This document shows, piece after piece, positions 25,704 to 34,267 of a stretch of DNA of 64,000 nucleotides; the first letter of the stretch is position 1, and every line of letters begins with the position of its first letter. The notes under the pieces are model-generated. The model did no database searches. It was not told the origin of the DNA and saw nothing but the letters and a program-made list of their open reading frames with translations. This DNA is from Dactylococcopsis salina PCC 8305 (GTDB lineage Bacteria; Cyanobacteriota; Cyanobacteriia; Cyanobacteriales; Rubidibacteraceae), in the NCBI RefSeq assembly GCF_000317615.1, contig NC_019780.1, positions 3,121,840 to 3,185,839 on the forward strand, written 5' to 3'. The position numbers and the translations under genes are program-made.

Positions 25704-27017
25704 ATGACTCCGAATCCTCTCCTTACCAACTCAATTGAAAAACTCAACTATCGCGTTACAGTGGGCGATGTTTCCGCAGAAACTGGCTTAAAACTACAGG
25801 AAACGCAAAAAGGATTAGTCGCCTTGGCTGCGGATGCTGGTGGACATTTACAAATCAGTGAAACTGGGGATATTACTTATTTATTCCCTCAAAACTTTCG
25901 CAGTATTCTTCGCAATAAATACTTCCGATTACGCTTAAAAGAATGGTGGGATAAAATTTCAGGGGTTTTGTTTTACTTACTCCGAATCTCTTTTGGTATT
26001 GTTTTAATTGCGTCCATTATTCTCATCGTAATTACAATTTCTATAATTATAATTGGGGCGCAAATGAATTCCGACGAGGGAGATGCTGATAATGGCGGAG
26101 GAGGCGGTTTTTCCTTTGGCTTTTTCCCGTTTTGGTTTGGCCCCGATTTATTTTGGTTTTTCTCTCCTGGCTATTATGAAGATGAAGAGGAGGAACGGAT
26201 TTCTAGACGCAACACTCGTCAAAAAAGTGAATTGAGTTTCCTAGAAGCGATCTTTTCTTTCCTATTTGGTGATGGTAATCCTAATGGTAAATTAGAGGAA
26301 AAACGTTGGCAGGAAATTGGGGCGGTTATTCGTAACAATGGTGGCGCAGTGGTAGGAGAACAAATTGCGCCCTATCTCGATAATATTGATCAGAAAAGTT
26401 GGGAAGATGAAGATTATATGTTACCTGTTTTAACTCGGTTTAATGGTGTTCCAGAAGTGACGGAAGACGGAAATATCATTTACTATTTTCCTGAGTTACA
26501 AGTAACTGCAACTGAGAAAAGAAAACAATCCGTTGAGTCTTATTTGCAAGAAAAATCATGGCGGTTTACCAAAGCCACCAGTACCCAAAAAATGATTGCG
26601 ATCGGTTTAGGAGGCGCAAATTTAGTTCTGGCGTTGATGTTAGGATCGCTTTTATCAGGGGAATTAGCGGCGCAAATGGGCGGTTTAGTTGCTTTTGTGA
26701 ATGGGATTTATGGGATTATTTTGACTTACGCGATCGGGTATTTAATTATTCCTTTGATCCGTTATTTCTGGATACAACAAAAGAATCAAAAAATTGCCTC
26801 TCGCAATGAAAGTCGATCGCAACGTACTCAAATTTTAACCAGCCCCGATCGAACGTTACAAAATAAACTAGAAAAGGCACAAAAATTCGCTTCAAATCGG
26901 GTGTTAAGTGAAGAAGAAATCGCTTATTCTACAGAAGAGGATTTAATCGATCAAGAAGCGACGCGCAGCGATAAAATTGATGAAGACTGGGAACGCCGTT
27001 TGAACAGTGAACAGTGA
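25704..27017 (+). CDS. Cyanobacterial conserved membrane protein, function unknown
   Basis: About 437 residues with two similar small N-terminal-type domains, each ending in a strand such as ITYLFPQNF (~55-63) or IIYYFPELQ (~257-265). This suggests an internal duplication of a winged-helix-like module (LKLQETQKGLVALAADAGGHLQ in the first). Four predicted membrane helices lie at ~95-122 and ~305-370, with a Gly/Phe/Trp-rich segment (~135-165) between the halves. ATG 25704 is preferred; an upstream TTG at 25683 adds seven unlike residues. Known to me only as a conserved cyanobacterial protein. The ABC exporter gene follows after 44 bases. Confidence 0.75.
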   Translation: MTPNPLLTNSIEKLNYRVTVGDVSAETGLKLQETQKGLVALAADAGGHLQISETGDITYLFPQNFRSILRNKYFRLRLKEWWDKISGVLFYLLRISFGIVLIASIILIVITISIIIIGAQMNSDEGDADNGGGGGFSFGFFPFWFGPDLFWFFSPGYYEDEEEERISRRNTRQKSELSFLEAIFSFLFGDGNPNGKLEEKRWQEIGAVIRNNGGAVVGEQIAPYLDNIDQKSWEDEDYMLPVLTRFNGVPEVTEDGNIIYYFPELQVTATEKRKQSVESYLQEKSWRFTKATSTQKMIAIGLGGANLVLALMLGSLLSGELAAQMGGLVAFVNGIYGIILTYAIGYLIIPLIRYFWIQQKNQKIASRNESRSQRTQILTSPDRTLQNKLEKAQKFASNRVLSEEEIAYSTEEDLIDQEATRSDKIDEDWERRLNSEQ

Positions 27018-27061
27018 CCAAACAACAAATGACAAATAACAAGTAACAAACAACAAACTAG

Positions 27062-28774
27062 ATGCAAAAACGAATTAATTTGACATTACTAAAACGCTTT
27101 TGGTCGATCGCGCGACTATATTGGTTTGGTGAGGAAAAATGGAAAGCCAGAGGGTTACTCGCTATCATTACCCTCATGTTAGTTACCTATACCGTTTTAA
27201 GTGTTATCCTCAATCAGCAACGGGGAAGTTTAATTACCGCGCTTTCCCAAATGAGTGAGGATGAATTTTGGCGTGGATTACTGATTTATTTTGGTGTCAT
27301 TCTTGCTTATATTCCTTTATTTGCTGGTGCGAATTATTTAATTGATCTGTTAGGATTATTTTGGCGCAGATGGTTAACGGGACGTTTTCTTGATAACTAT
27401 TTTCTCGATCGAGCCTATTACAAATTAACTTCTAACGGCGATATTGATAACCCTGATCAACGAATTTCACAAGATGTTCGTTCCTTTACTCAAGACTCAC
27501 TCACCTTTTTATTAGTGACCATTTCTTCTCTATTTCAAGTCATTGGATTTAGTAGCCAACTTTGGACAATTTCTTTTCCTTTAGTGATCTTTTTGTTTAT
27601 TTACGCCATTGCTGGAACATTAATTACGGTGGGAGTGTTTGGTCGTGCTTTAGTAAGATTAAATTTTGAACAACTGAAGCGAGAAGCAAACTTTCGTTTT
27701 GGATTAGTTCGGATTCGAGAAAACGCAGAATCGATCGCGTTTTATCAAGGAGAAAATCAAGAGGAAAGTCAAGTCAAGTTTCGTTTTGATGATGTTTTTG
27801 ATAATTTTAGACGCTTGATTTTATGGCAAGACTTAGGCTTAAAATCTTTTACCAACAGTTACCAGTTAATTACTTATGCTGTTCCTTTTTTGATTTTAGC
27901 CCCAAGAGTTTTTTCAGGAGAGTTAGAAGTGGGAAAAGTAACGGAAGCACAAGGTGCTTTTTTACAGATTTTCTTTTCCTTAAACTTAGTAGTTAGTCGT
28001 TTTCAATCTCTAACCGAATTTGGCGCTGGAATTAATCGGATTTATAGTTTTGCTAACTATATTAATCTTGCTAAAGCAGAGAAAGAACAGACTTATATCA
28101 GCGATTATCCAACTATCGAAAGGGTGAATGAAGAACAAATTGCAGTGGAAAATTTAACCCTACAAACCCCTAACTATCAGCGTACTTTAGTCCAAAATTT
28201 AACAGTGGAAGTGCCACAAAATGGAGGATTATTAATTATGGGTGCGAGTGGTTGTGGTAAAAGTTCTCTCCTCCGCGCGATCGCAGGGTTATGGGAATCA
28301 GGAAGTGGGAAAATTGTTCGTCCTCCTTTATCAGAAATTTTGTTTTTACCCCAACGTCCTTACATGATTTTAGGTAGTTTACGGGAAGAATTAATCTACC
28401 CTCAAACTGAAAGTAATCTCAGTAATGAAGAATTAGCTAACATTTTAGAACAGGTGAATCTCCCTCATTTAATTGAACGGTTTGGCAGTTTAAATGTAGA
28501 AATGAATTGGGGAGATGTTTTATCTTTGGGAGAACAGCAAAGAGTTGCCTTTGCTAGAATTTTAATTAATGAACCGCGTTATGTGGTACTCGATGAAGCC
28601 ACCAGTGCTTTAGATGTGGAAAACGAAGAATCTCTCTATGAGAAGTTACAAACAATTGCGGTAACTTATGTGAGTGTTGGACATCGTCCGACGTTACAGA
28701 AATATCACCAAATTGTTTTACAATTAGCTGAGGATCAATCTTGGCAGGTTAACCCAATCAATTTACAGAAATAA
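27062..28774 (+). CDS. SbmA/BacA- and ABCD-like ABC transporter (fused permease and ATPase)
   Basis: 570 residues. The ABC_membrane_2-type N-terminal domain (~25-320, six helices) carries the SbmA/BacA-like FWRRWLTGRFLDNYFLDRAYYKL (N-terminal half within ~97-118) and DNPDQRISQDVRSFT (~128-142) segment. The ATPase domain has Walker A GASGCGKSS (~395-403), signature LSLGEQQRVAFAR (~487-499) and VLDEATSALD (~510-519). Relatives move cobalamin, bleomycin-like peptides or fatty acyl chains. Substrate here is not indicated. The stop overlaps the next ATG by one base (TAATG). Confidence 0.88.
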   Translation: MQKRINLTLLKRFWSIARLYWFGEEKWKARGLLAIITLMLVTYTVLSVILNQQRGSLITALSQMSEDEFWRGLLIYFGVILAYIPLFAGANYLIDLLGLFWRRWLTGRFLDNYFLDRAYYKLTSNGDIDNPDQRISQDVRSFTQDSLTFLLVTISSLFQVIGFSSQLWTISFPLVIFLFIYAIAGTLITVGVFGRALVRLNFEQLKREANFRFGLVRIRENAESIAFYQGENQEESQVKFRFDDVFDNFRRLILWQDLGLKSFTNSYQLITYAVPFLILAPRVFSGELEVGKVTEAQGAFLQIFFSLNLVVSRFQSLTEFGAGINRIYSFANYINLAKAEKEQTYISDYPTIERVNEEQIAVENLTLQTPNYQRTLVQNLTVEVPQNGGLLIMGASGCGKSSLLRAIAGLWESGSGKIVRPPLSEILFLPQRPYMILGSLREELIYPQTESNLSNEELANILEQVNLPHLIERFGSLNVEMNWGDVLSLGEQQRVAFARILINEPRYVVLDEATSALDVENEESLYEKLQTIAVTYVSVGHRPTLQKYHQIVLQLAEDQSWQVNPINLQK

Positions 28775-29481
28775 TGATGATTTTTCCAGGTGAAGTTTTT
28801 GCAGAAACAAAAGAGTTCGATCAGAATATTCGGCAACTTTTGCCTTATTATGATGAAATGTTAGACGCGATCGCGCTGTGTGTTCCCCCTGAAACTAAAA
28901 CCATTTTAGAGTTAGGTTGTGGCACAGGAGAACTAACGATAAAAGTCTTAAAACAATGTCCAGAAGCGCAATTAGTCGCGGTGGATTATTCGCCGCGCAT
29001 GATTGAATTTATTAGTGATAAATTAAGCGATCATCAAGATCGTTTAAAGACAATTCAATTAGATTTTGGGGCGTGGGCAAATGATGAACCGAACGCGGAT
29101 ATTGGTAACAATTTTGATGCGGTGATTTCGTCTCTTGCGATTCATCATCTCAGCGATGAAATGAAAGGAAAACTCTATGAAAAAATCGCCTCTTCTCTGA
29201 AGCCAAACGGCAGGTTTTGGAATGCTGATCCACTGCTTCCAGAGTTTTCAGAATTATCTGAAATTTATCAACAATCTCGTGAACGTTGGGCGGCAAAACA
29301 GGGGTTAGATTTAGAGACAGTACGCAGTAAAGTCGGAAAAAGTGACACTCAAGGCTATTCTAGCCAAGATCAATTAGCAACCATTGACACGCAACTGGCA
29401 ATGTTAAAAAATGCTGGTTTTTCTCAAACTGCCATTATTTGGAAATACTACAATATCGCGGTGTTTGGAGGGTTGCGCTAG
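28774..29481 (+). CDS. Class I SAM-dependent methyltransferase
   Basis: 235-residue Rossmann methyltransferase. Motif I is ILELGCGTGELT (~43-54), the post-I acidic residue lies in AVDYSPRMIEF (~66-76), and motif IV/V is DAVISSLAIHHLSDE (~108-122). ATG 28774 overlaps the exporter stop codon, and a second ATG lies one codon later. Coupling with the SbmA-like exporter suggests related functions, but the acceptor substrate is not visible. Confidence 0.85.
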   Translation: MMIFPGEVFAETKEFDQNIRQLLPYYDEMLDAIALCVPPETKTILELGCGTGELTIKVLKQCPEAQLVAVDYSPRMIEFISDKLSDHQDRLKTIQLDFGAWANDEPNADIGNNFDAVISSLAIHHLSDEMKGKLYEKIASSLKPNGRFWNADPLLPEFSELSEIYQQSRERWAAKQGLDLETVRSKVGKSDTQGYSSQDQLATIDTQLAMLKNAGFSQTAIIWKYYNIAVFGGLR

Positions 29482-29526
29482 TTCTAAAATCGAGGTACAA
29501 TAGAATATTGTGTCTCCTGCTCGGAT

Positions 29527-29565
29527 CAGGTAAGACATTAGCAAAAGCGACTCGATCGCTACCTG
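29527..29565 (+). promoter_or_regulatory. Possible structured leader of the rplU-rpmA operon
   Basis: Nested stems CAGGT/ACCTG (29527-29531 with 29561-29565) and AGCGA/TCGCT (29546-29550 with 29556-29560) lie 25 bases before rplU. Ribosomal protein L21 operons in bacteria often carry such leaders, but I match no specific known fold. Confidence 0.35.
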
Positions 29566-29589
29566 TACGGCACTTATGAAGGATTAACC

Positions 29590-29982
29590 ATGACTTATGC
29601 AATTGTAGAAGCAAGCGGCACTCAGATTAAAGTCCAACCTGGCTATTTTTACGACTTAAACCGTTTGCACGTGGACGAAGAAGGAAATTATACGTTCGAT
29701 AAAGTCTTATTGATTAATAATGACGGAGAAGTAACTGTCGGTCAACCCTACATCGAGGGGGCGACGGTACAAGGAACGATTCAGCGTCACTTACGGGGAC
29801 GTAAGGTTATTGTTTACAAAATGCGACCGAAGAAAAACTATCGCAAAAAACGGGGACACCGACAAGAATTAACTCGTGTGATGATTAATTCCATTAGTGT
29901 CAACGGTTCGGTTATCGCAGAAGCAGAAAGCACAGACGCGGAAGCTGTTACTCCCGAAGTGGTAGAAACGGTTTCAGAGTAG
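29590..29982 (+). CDS. rplU: 50S ribosomal protein L21
   Basis: 130 residues. Core L21 (~1-104) includes MTYAIVEASGTQIKVQPG, GRKVIVYKMRPKKNYRKKRG-type basic segment (~76-95) and the C-terminal RQELTRVMINSI. A 25-residue acidic Ala/Glu/Val tail follows, longer than in E. coli; such tails are common in cyanobacterial and plastid L21. rpmA lies 35 bases downstream, the standard order. Confidence 0.97.
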   Translation: MTYAIVEASGTQIKVQPGYFYDLNRLHVDEEGNYTFDKVLLINNDGEVTVGQPYIEGATVQGTIQRHLRGRKVIVYKMRPKKNYRKKRGHRQELTRVMINSISVNGSVIAEAESTDAEAVTPEVVETVSE

Positions 29983-30017
29983 AATTGTAAAAAGATAGTG
30001 ATAAGAGAGGATTAAAA

Positions 30018-30290
30018 ATGGCTCATAAGAAAGGAACAGGAAGCACCCGTAACGGAAGAGATTCTAATTCAAAACGGTTAGGCGTAAAACGTTACGGCGG
30101 ACAAGCCGTTCGCGCTGGTAATATCTTAGTGCGTCAACGGGGAACAAAAATTCATCCGGGCTTAAATGTTGGTCGTGGCAATGATGACACTTTATTTGCT
30201 TTAATTGATGGCGTGGTTACGTTCGATCGATTTGGAAAAAGCCGTCGTAAAGTCAGCATTCGTCCTGTGGAAGAAGTCGCAGCCAATTAG
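30018..30290 (+). CDS. rpmA: 50S ribosomal protein L27
   Basis: 90 residues. [20 protein letters not shown] is the conserved N-terminus that reaches the peptidyl-transferase centre, with no cleavable extension of the Firmicutes kind. [20 protein letters not shown] and the C-terminal [11 protein letters not shown]-like strand follow. Ends the rplU-rpmA operon, with a terminator 43 bases downstream. Confidence 0.97.
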   Translation: MAHKKGTGSTRNGRDSNSKRLGVKRYGGQAVRAGNILVRQRGTKIHPGLNVGRGNDDTLFALIDGVVTFDRFGKSRRKVSIRPVEEVAAN

Positions 30291-30332
30291 TTTTTTCACC
30301 CGTTGAAACGTTGAAAATTAATTTTAATCAGG

Positions 30333-30359
30333 AGGTCAAGAGAAATTGACCTCTTTTTT
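30333..30359 (+). terminator. Rho-independent terminator of rplU-rpmA
   Basis: Stem AGGTCAA / TTGACCT (30333-30339 with 30346-30352), 6-base loop, then C and six T. Confidence 0.85.
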
Positions 30360-30397
30360 GTTTTGAACGACTAATTTTAATAGGTCAATAACACAAA

Positions 30398-30427
30398 CTT
30401 AAAGATATCTTAACCATCATCAAGTAA
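30398..30427 (+). promoter_or_regulatory. Putative Pho box upstream of pstS
   Basis: Two 8-base repeats CTTAAAGA (30398) and CTTAACCA (30409) at 11-base phase, with a degenerate third at 30420. This fits the cyanobacterial Pho box (direct repeats of PyTTAAPyPy spaced by 3 bases, bound by SphR/PhoB). It lies 44 bases before pstS, so phosphate-starvation control is likely. Confidence 0.5.
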
Positions 30428-30470
30428 CCTATAGGCTGGACAATGTAAATCTAACCAAATTAATAGAAAT

Positions 30471-31415
30471 ATGGTAGTTGCTAAGAATAAGTTTTCCTTA
30501 AAGCGTGCTTCAATTGCGGGAGCAGTCGCCTTCACTGCTGCAACCCTCGGTTTAGCGGTTTCTGAAGTGCATTCTCAAGGTAATCTCGTTTCCATTGACG
30601 GTTCTAGCACCGTTTACCCGATTCAAGAAGGGGTTGCCGAAGAATTTCAAAAAAATAGTCCTTACAATGTGGTTGTCGGGGTTTCTGGTAGTGGCGGTGG
30701 TTTTGAAAAATTCTGTCGCGGCGAAACGGATATCTCAAACGCCTCTCGTCCGATTAAGGACTCCGAAGCTGAGAGATGTGCTAACAATGGTATCGAGTTT
30801 GTTGAATTAGAAGTTGCGTTTGACGGTATCACTGTTGTTGTTAACCCAGACAATAACTGGGTAGATGCCATGACCGTTGATCAACTGCAAACAATTTGGG
30901 AACCTAATGCTCAGGGAAGTGTTACTCGTTGGAGTGATGTTAACTCCAGTTGGCCCAATGATGAAATGAGCTTATACGGTCCTGGCTCCGATTCTGGTAC
31001 ATTTGATTACTTTACAGAAGTTATCGTTGGCGAAGAGGGTGCAAGTCGAGGCGACTACACTGCTAGTGAAGATGACAACGTTCTTGTTACTGGTGTCGAA
31101 AGAGATAGAAATGCTCTCGGCTACTTTGGTTATGCTTACTATGTTGAGAACCAAGATACGCTAAAAGCAGTGGGCATTGATAATGGTGATGGCCCTGTTA
31201 AGCCTAGTCAGCAAACCATTGAAAGTGGAAATTATGCTCCTTTATCGCGTCCCCTATTCGTTTACGTGAAAAAATCCGCAATGGAAAAACCAGAAGTGGA
31301 AACGTATGTTGAGTATATGCTCAGTGCGGATACAATTACCCCCATTGTCAATGAAATTGGTTATGTTCCTCTTACTCGTCGGGGCTACCTCAATCAAAAA
31401 GCAAAAGTTCGCTAA
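30471..31415 (+). CDS. PstS/SphX-family phosphate-binding protein
   Basis: 314-residue periplasmic binding protein with a signal peptide (~1-36, hydrophobic [14 protein letters not shown], cleavage near VHS-QG). Phosphate-site segments are [11 protein letters not shown] (~40-50), [23 protein letters not shown] (within ~69-92) and [13 protein letters not shown] (~169-181). The [14 protein letters not shown] segment (~214-227) and C-terminal IGYVPL are typical. No pstC/A/B genes follow, as is common for the additional binding protein SphX in cyanobacteria; PstS or SphX cannot be separated on sequence alone. Preceded by a likely Pho box. Confidence 0.88.
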   Translation: MVVAKNKFSLKRASIAGAVAFTAATLGLAVSEVHSQGNLVSIDGSSTVYPIQEGVAEEFQKNSPYNVVVGVSGSGGGFEKFCRGETDISNASRPIKDSEAERCANNGIEFVELEVAFDGITVVVNPDNNWVDAMTVDQLQTIWEPNAQGSVTRWSDVNSSWPNDEMSLYGPGSDSGTFDYFTEVIVGEEGASRGDYTASEDDNVLVTGVERDRNALGYFGYAYYVENQDTLKAVGIDNGDGPVKPSQQTIESGNYAPLSRPLFVYVKKSAMEKPEVETYVEYMLSADTITPIVNEIGYVPLTRRGYLNQKAKVR

Positions 31416-31465
31416 GGTTACGAGTTAGGTTCAACTTTTCCTGTACTCAATCTATCTAGTTTTGG

Positions 31466-31494
31466 GGGCGATCGCTCGATCGCCCTTATTATTT
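31466..31494 (+). terminator. Terminator after pstS built on a CGATCG palindrome
   Basis: Stem GGGCGATCG / CGATCGCCC (31466-31474, 31477-31485) with a 2-base gap, then a T-rich tail TTATTATTT. The two arms each contain the HIP1 core. Confidence 0.6.
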
Positions 31495-31511
31495 GCACAA
31501 ATCAGCTGCTT

Positions 31512-31729
31512 AACTCCTAATTTTTCCATCAAGTCAGCCCCCTATCACTCCTAATTTTTCCATCAAGTCAGCCCCTAACCCCCAATCTTGGGGGAACTGT
31601 AGCTGGTTTTAGAGCGACGTGAAACCCAACGCAAATTATAAGTAACTATCTGAACTCGATATCACTCCTAATTTTTCCATCAAGTCAGCCCCCTAACCCC
31701 CAATCTTGGGGGAACTGTAGCTGGTTTTA
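31512..31729. repeat. Repeat shared between the ldcA-like gene end and its downstream gap
   Basis: A ~67-base unit starting TCACTCCTAATTTTTCC and containing CCCCTAACCCCCAATCTTGG is found at ~31545-31610 and ~31662-31729, with a partial copy at ~31512-31543. The last copy overlaps the 3' end of the LD-carboxypeptidase gene. A GAAACCCAACGCAAATTATAAG segment lies between the two full copies. Confidence 0.85.
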
Positions 31730-32609
31730 GTTCTCCTGTATCACCATCTAAAGTTACCGTTTCTCCGACGGGTAAAACAAAGTTAACCCCATCATGTCCA
31801 AACGGTAAGTTGGAGACGATCGGGCAATTTAAATCAGACGTTCGATCGCGCAATACCTCCTCAACCGTCCAACTTGCACTTCCAGAGGGGGCTTCGCAAC
31901 GACTAAACCGCCCCAAGGCTAAACCGCCAATTTTTGCCAGAACGCCAGAAAGTCGCCATTGGGTGAGCATTCGATCGATGCGGTAGGGAAACTCGGTAAC
32001 ATCTTCGAGAGCGAGAATTGTTCCTTCTAAATGCGGTTGTAGTGATGTTCCTAACAGATGAGTGGCAACCGTTAAATTCGCTGGCAACAGTCTTCCTGTA
32101 ACTTTTCCGCCGCCCCAACCTTCTCCCTTTAAATGCGACCATTTCCCCGTTTCTAAATAGTCAAATAGCCGTTGTATGGATTGCGATGACTCTTGAGGAA
32201 GAGTGGTTAAAACAGGGGCGTGTAAACTCATAATCCCTTGCTGGTAGAGACTCCACAGCAAGGCGGTGATATCGGAAAAACCCAGCAACCATTTTGGCGG
32301 CGAGGACATCTCCCAAGACCATTTTTCCAATAAACGCATACTCCCATAACCGCCACGAGTGCAAATAATTCCTTGATAGTTGGGATTCGTCCATGCTTCG
32401 CGGAGGGCGTGACGGCGTTGTTGATCACTTCCCGCGAGATAGCCTTCTTGGTGGTCGGGAGTGATTAGTTGTAACTTGTAGCCTCGATCGCGCCAGATTT
32501 GTAATCCTTTTTCTAGGACTTCTTTTTCTCGTAATGCGCCACTGGGAGAAATCACCGCAACTGTATCGTTGGGTTTTAACAGAGGAGGAGTGAGTAAAGC
32601 GTTTTTCAT
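31680..32609 (-). CDS. LD-carboxypeptidase family protein (peptidase S66)
   Basis: 309-residue S66 serine peptidase, the family of LdcA, which removes the terminal D-Ala from murein tetrapeptides, and of MccF. N-terminal VAVISPSGALREKEVLEKG (~18-36), nucleophile region LLGFSDITALLW (Ser ~112), HAPVLTTLPQ (~124-133), the glutamate in TILALEDVTEFPYRIDRML (~192-210) and the catalytic His in LPFGHDGVNF (~269-278). All catalytic positions are present. The last ~17 residues (after GELK) are encoded by a repeat unit also found downstream, so the native C-terminus may have been replaced. Confidence 0.87.
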   Translation of the reverse strand: MKNALLTPPLLKPNDTVAVISPSGALREKEVLEKGLQIWRDRGYKLQLITPDHQEGYLAGSDQQRRHALREAWTNPNYQGIICTRGGYGSMRLLEKWSWEMSSPPKWLLGFSDITALLWSLYQQGIMSLHAPVLTTLPQESSQSIQRLFDYLETGKWSHLKGEGWGGGKVTGRLLPANLTVATHLLGTSLQPHLEGTILALEDVTEFPYRIDRMLTQWRLSGVLAKIGGLALGRFSRCEAPSGSASWTVEEVLRDRTSDLNCPIVSNLPFGHDGVNFVLPVGETVTLDGDTGELKPATVPPRLGVRGLT

Positions 32610-32621
32610 GCTGACAATACT

Positions 32622-33890
32622 TTAATCTTGGAATACTAATTCTAATCGGTTTTGAGACTCTTTCAAGGCTTGTTCTGGCGTTTTCTTATCTAATAAACTC
32701 GCTTCGATCGCCCGCCCAAAATTTTCAGATAAACGGCTGTAATTAGCAATAATCGGACGAACTTTCGCCACCTTCATCTGTTCTAAAAATACCTCTAAAA
32801 CTGGATTGTCTTCTACAAATTGCTGATACTTTTCACTGTTTTGAGACTTAACATTAATCGGCAAATAACCCGTCCTTAGCGCCCATTCTGTCTGAAACTT
32901 CTCGCTTAAAACATATTCTAAAAATTGAAAACAGGCTTTTTCTCGTTCAGAATTCGTCTTAAAAACAAATAAATTTTCCCCACCAACAACCGCCGCTGAT
33001 TGCGCTTTTTGGGGAAAGGGAAACACATCATAATCAATATCCATTCCCTGTAATTGTCCCAACGTCCAGGGTCCTGTCACTTGCATCGCCGCGCGTCCTG
33101 ACAAAAAATTATCTAACTCATATCCTCTTTCTGGTGCTGATAAAGTTGCCCAATTTTTATTAACTAAATTTGCCCCAAAATTTAAAGCAGCAATTGTCCC
33201 TTCATTAACTAAATTAGGCTGTTGATTTTGGTTTAATAATTCCCCCTTAGCACTGTAAACAAAAGGAAGCCAAGTGAACACAGTCCACTCTCCTTTTCCT
33301 AACGATAAAAACATTCCATATTGGTCAATTAAACCATCCTGATCAAAATCTTGAGTTAATTTTTCGGCAGTTGCTTCTAACTCTTCCCAAGTTTCGGGAG
33401 TGCGTTCAATTCCCGCTTTTTCAAACAAAGAAGGACGATAAAAGATGCCAGCGTTATTAGTAGCAAAAGGAATCGACCAAATGCGATCGTTTAATTCCAT
33501 GCTTTCCAATAAAATCGGATCAATTTCCTCTTTTAATGGGGATCGATCGAGCCAATCATCTAAAGGACGAATCGCATCTAAGGCAACTAATTGACCCGTT
33601 AATTGTGGCACAAACCAAAGCATATCGGGAGGAACATCTCCCACAACGGCTGTTAAAATTTTCGGTAATTGTCCGTCAGGTTGACCAATATAAATCGCTT
33701 CTAATTCAACGTCTTGATGAGTTTGGTTAAAATCATTTACTAAGTCTTGAAATACCTCTCGATTAGCAGGGGGATTAATGCCATGCCAAAGGGTTAATTT
33801 AGTAATATTGGGGTCAGGATTTGTATTATTAACAGCGCTACAACTGGTAATCAATAAACTGATGATTAAGGCAATCAGATTAATGAGAAT
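32622..33890 (-). CDS. Sugar-type ABC transporter substrate-binding lipoprotein (start codon eroded)
   Basis: Extracellular family 1 binding protein of ~410-422 residues: LTLWHGINPPANREVFQDLVNDFNQTH-type N-terminus, GQPDGQLPKILTAVVGDVPPD region (within ~57-77) and the PW-containing VTGPWTLGQLQ (~259-269). The frame is open upstream of the only standard start, TTG 33854. Codons from 33890 spell a hydrophobic ILINLIALIISLLITSC, a clear lipoprotein signal peptide with lipobox ITSC. Starting at TTG 33854 would remove it. The only options are ATT 33890, preceded by GGGAGG, or CTG 33878, so the original ATG seems to have been lost next to a tandem repeat. No permease genes adjoin. Confidence 0.8.
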   Translation of the reverse strand: MLINLIALIISLLITSCSAVNNTNPDPNITKLTLWHGINPPANREVFQDLVNDFNQTHQDVELEAIYIGQPDGQLPKILTAVVGDVPPDMLWFVPQLTGQLVALDAIRPLDDWLDRSPLKEEIDPILLESMELNDRIWSIPFATNNAGIFYRPSLFEKAGIERTPETWEELEATAEKLTQDFDQDGLIDQYGMFLSLGKGEWTVFTWLPFVYSAKGELLNQNQQPNLVNEGTIAALNFGANLVNKNWATLSAPERGYELDNFLSGRAAMQVTGPWTLGQLQGMDIDYDVFPFPQKAQSAAVVGGENLFVFKTNSEREKACFQFLEYVLSEKFQTEWALRTGYLPINVKSQNSEKYQQFVEDNPVLEVFLEQMKVAKVRPIIANYSRLSENFGRAIEASLLDKKTPEQALKESQNRLELVFQD

Positions 33891-33897
33891 TACGCCT

Positions 33898-34080
33898 CCC
33901 CTCTTCTTTAAAAGGGGTTGGGGTGAATCAGAAATGATAATTACCTCTCCCCCCTTATTTAAGGGGGGTTGGGGTGAATCAGAAATGATAATTACCTCTC
34001 CCCCCTTATTTAAAAGGGGTTGGGGTGAATCAGAAATGAGAATTACCTCTCCCCCCCTTATTTAAGGGGGGTTGGGGGGG
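33898..34080. repeat. 51-bp tandem array abutting the binding-protein gene start
   Basis: GAATCAGAAATGATAATTACC recurs with period 51 (units anchored at 33925, 33976 and 34027), each with a CCCCCCTTATTTAA...GGGG hairpin. The fourth hairpin ends at ~34078. It reaches to within 8 bases of the ATT codon of the lipoprotein signal peptide on the minus strand. Confidence 0.9.
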
Positions 34081-34145
34081 ATCAAATATTAGGTTAATTT
34101 TAGAAGCAATGAAAGAGAAAACAGTTTTATGAGTTGTCATGGGGA

Positions 34146-34252
34146 TTAAGGGAGGTAGGGAGACAAGGGAGATGGGGGAGACAAGGGAGATGGGGGAGAC
34201 AAGGGAGATGGGGGGAGACAAGGGAGATGGGGGAGATGGGGGAGATGGGGCG
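34146..34252. repeat. GGGAGA-type purine microsatellite
   Basis: Built from ATTAAGGGAGGTAGGGAGA followed by alternating ACAAGGGAGATGG and GGGAGATGG units, purine-only on the plus strand apart from C and T at fixed positions. The same anchor and unit occur inside MITE copy 1 (10071-10129, other strand). Confidence 0.85.
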
Positions 34253-34267
34253 AAACAATTTACAATT

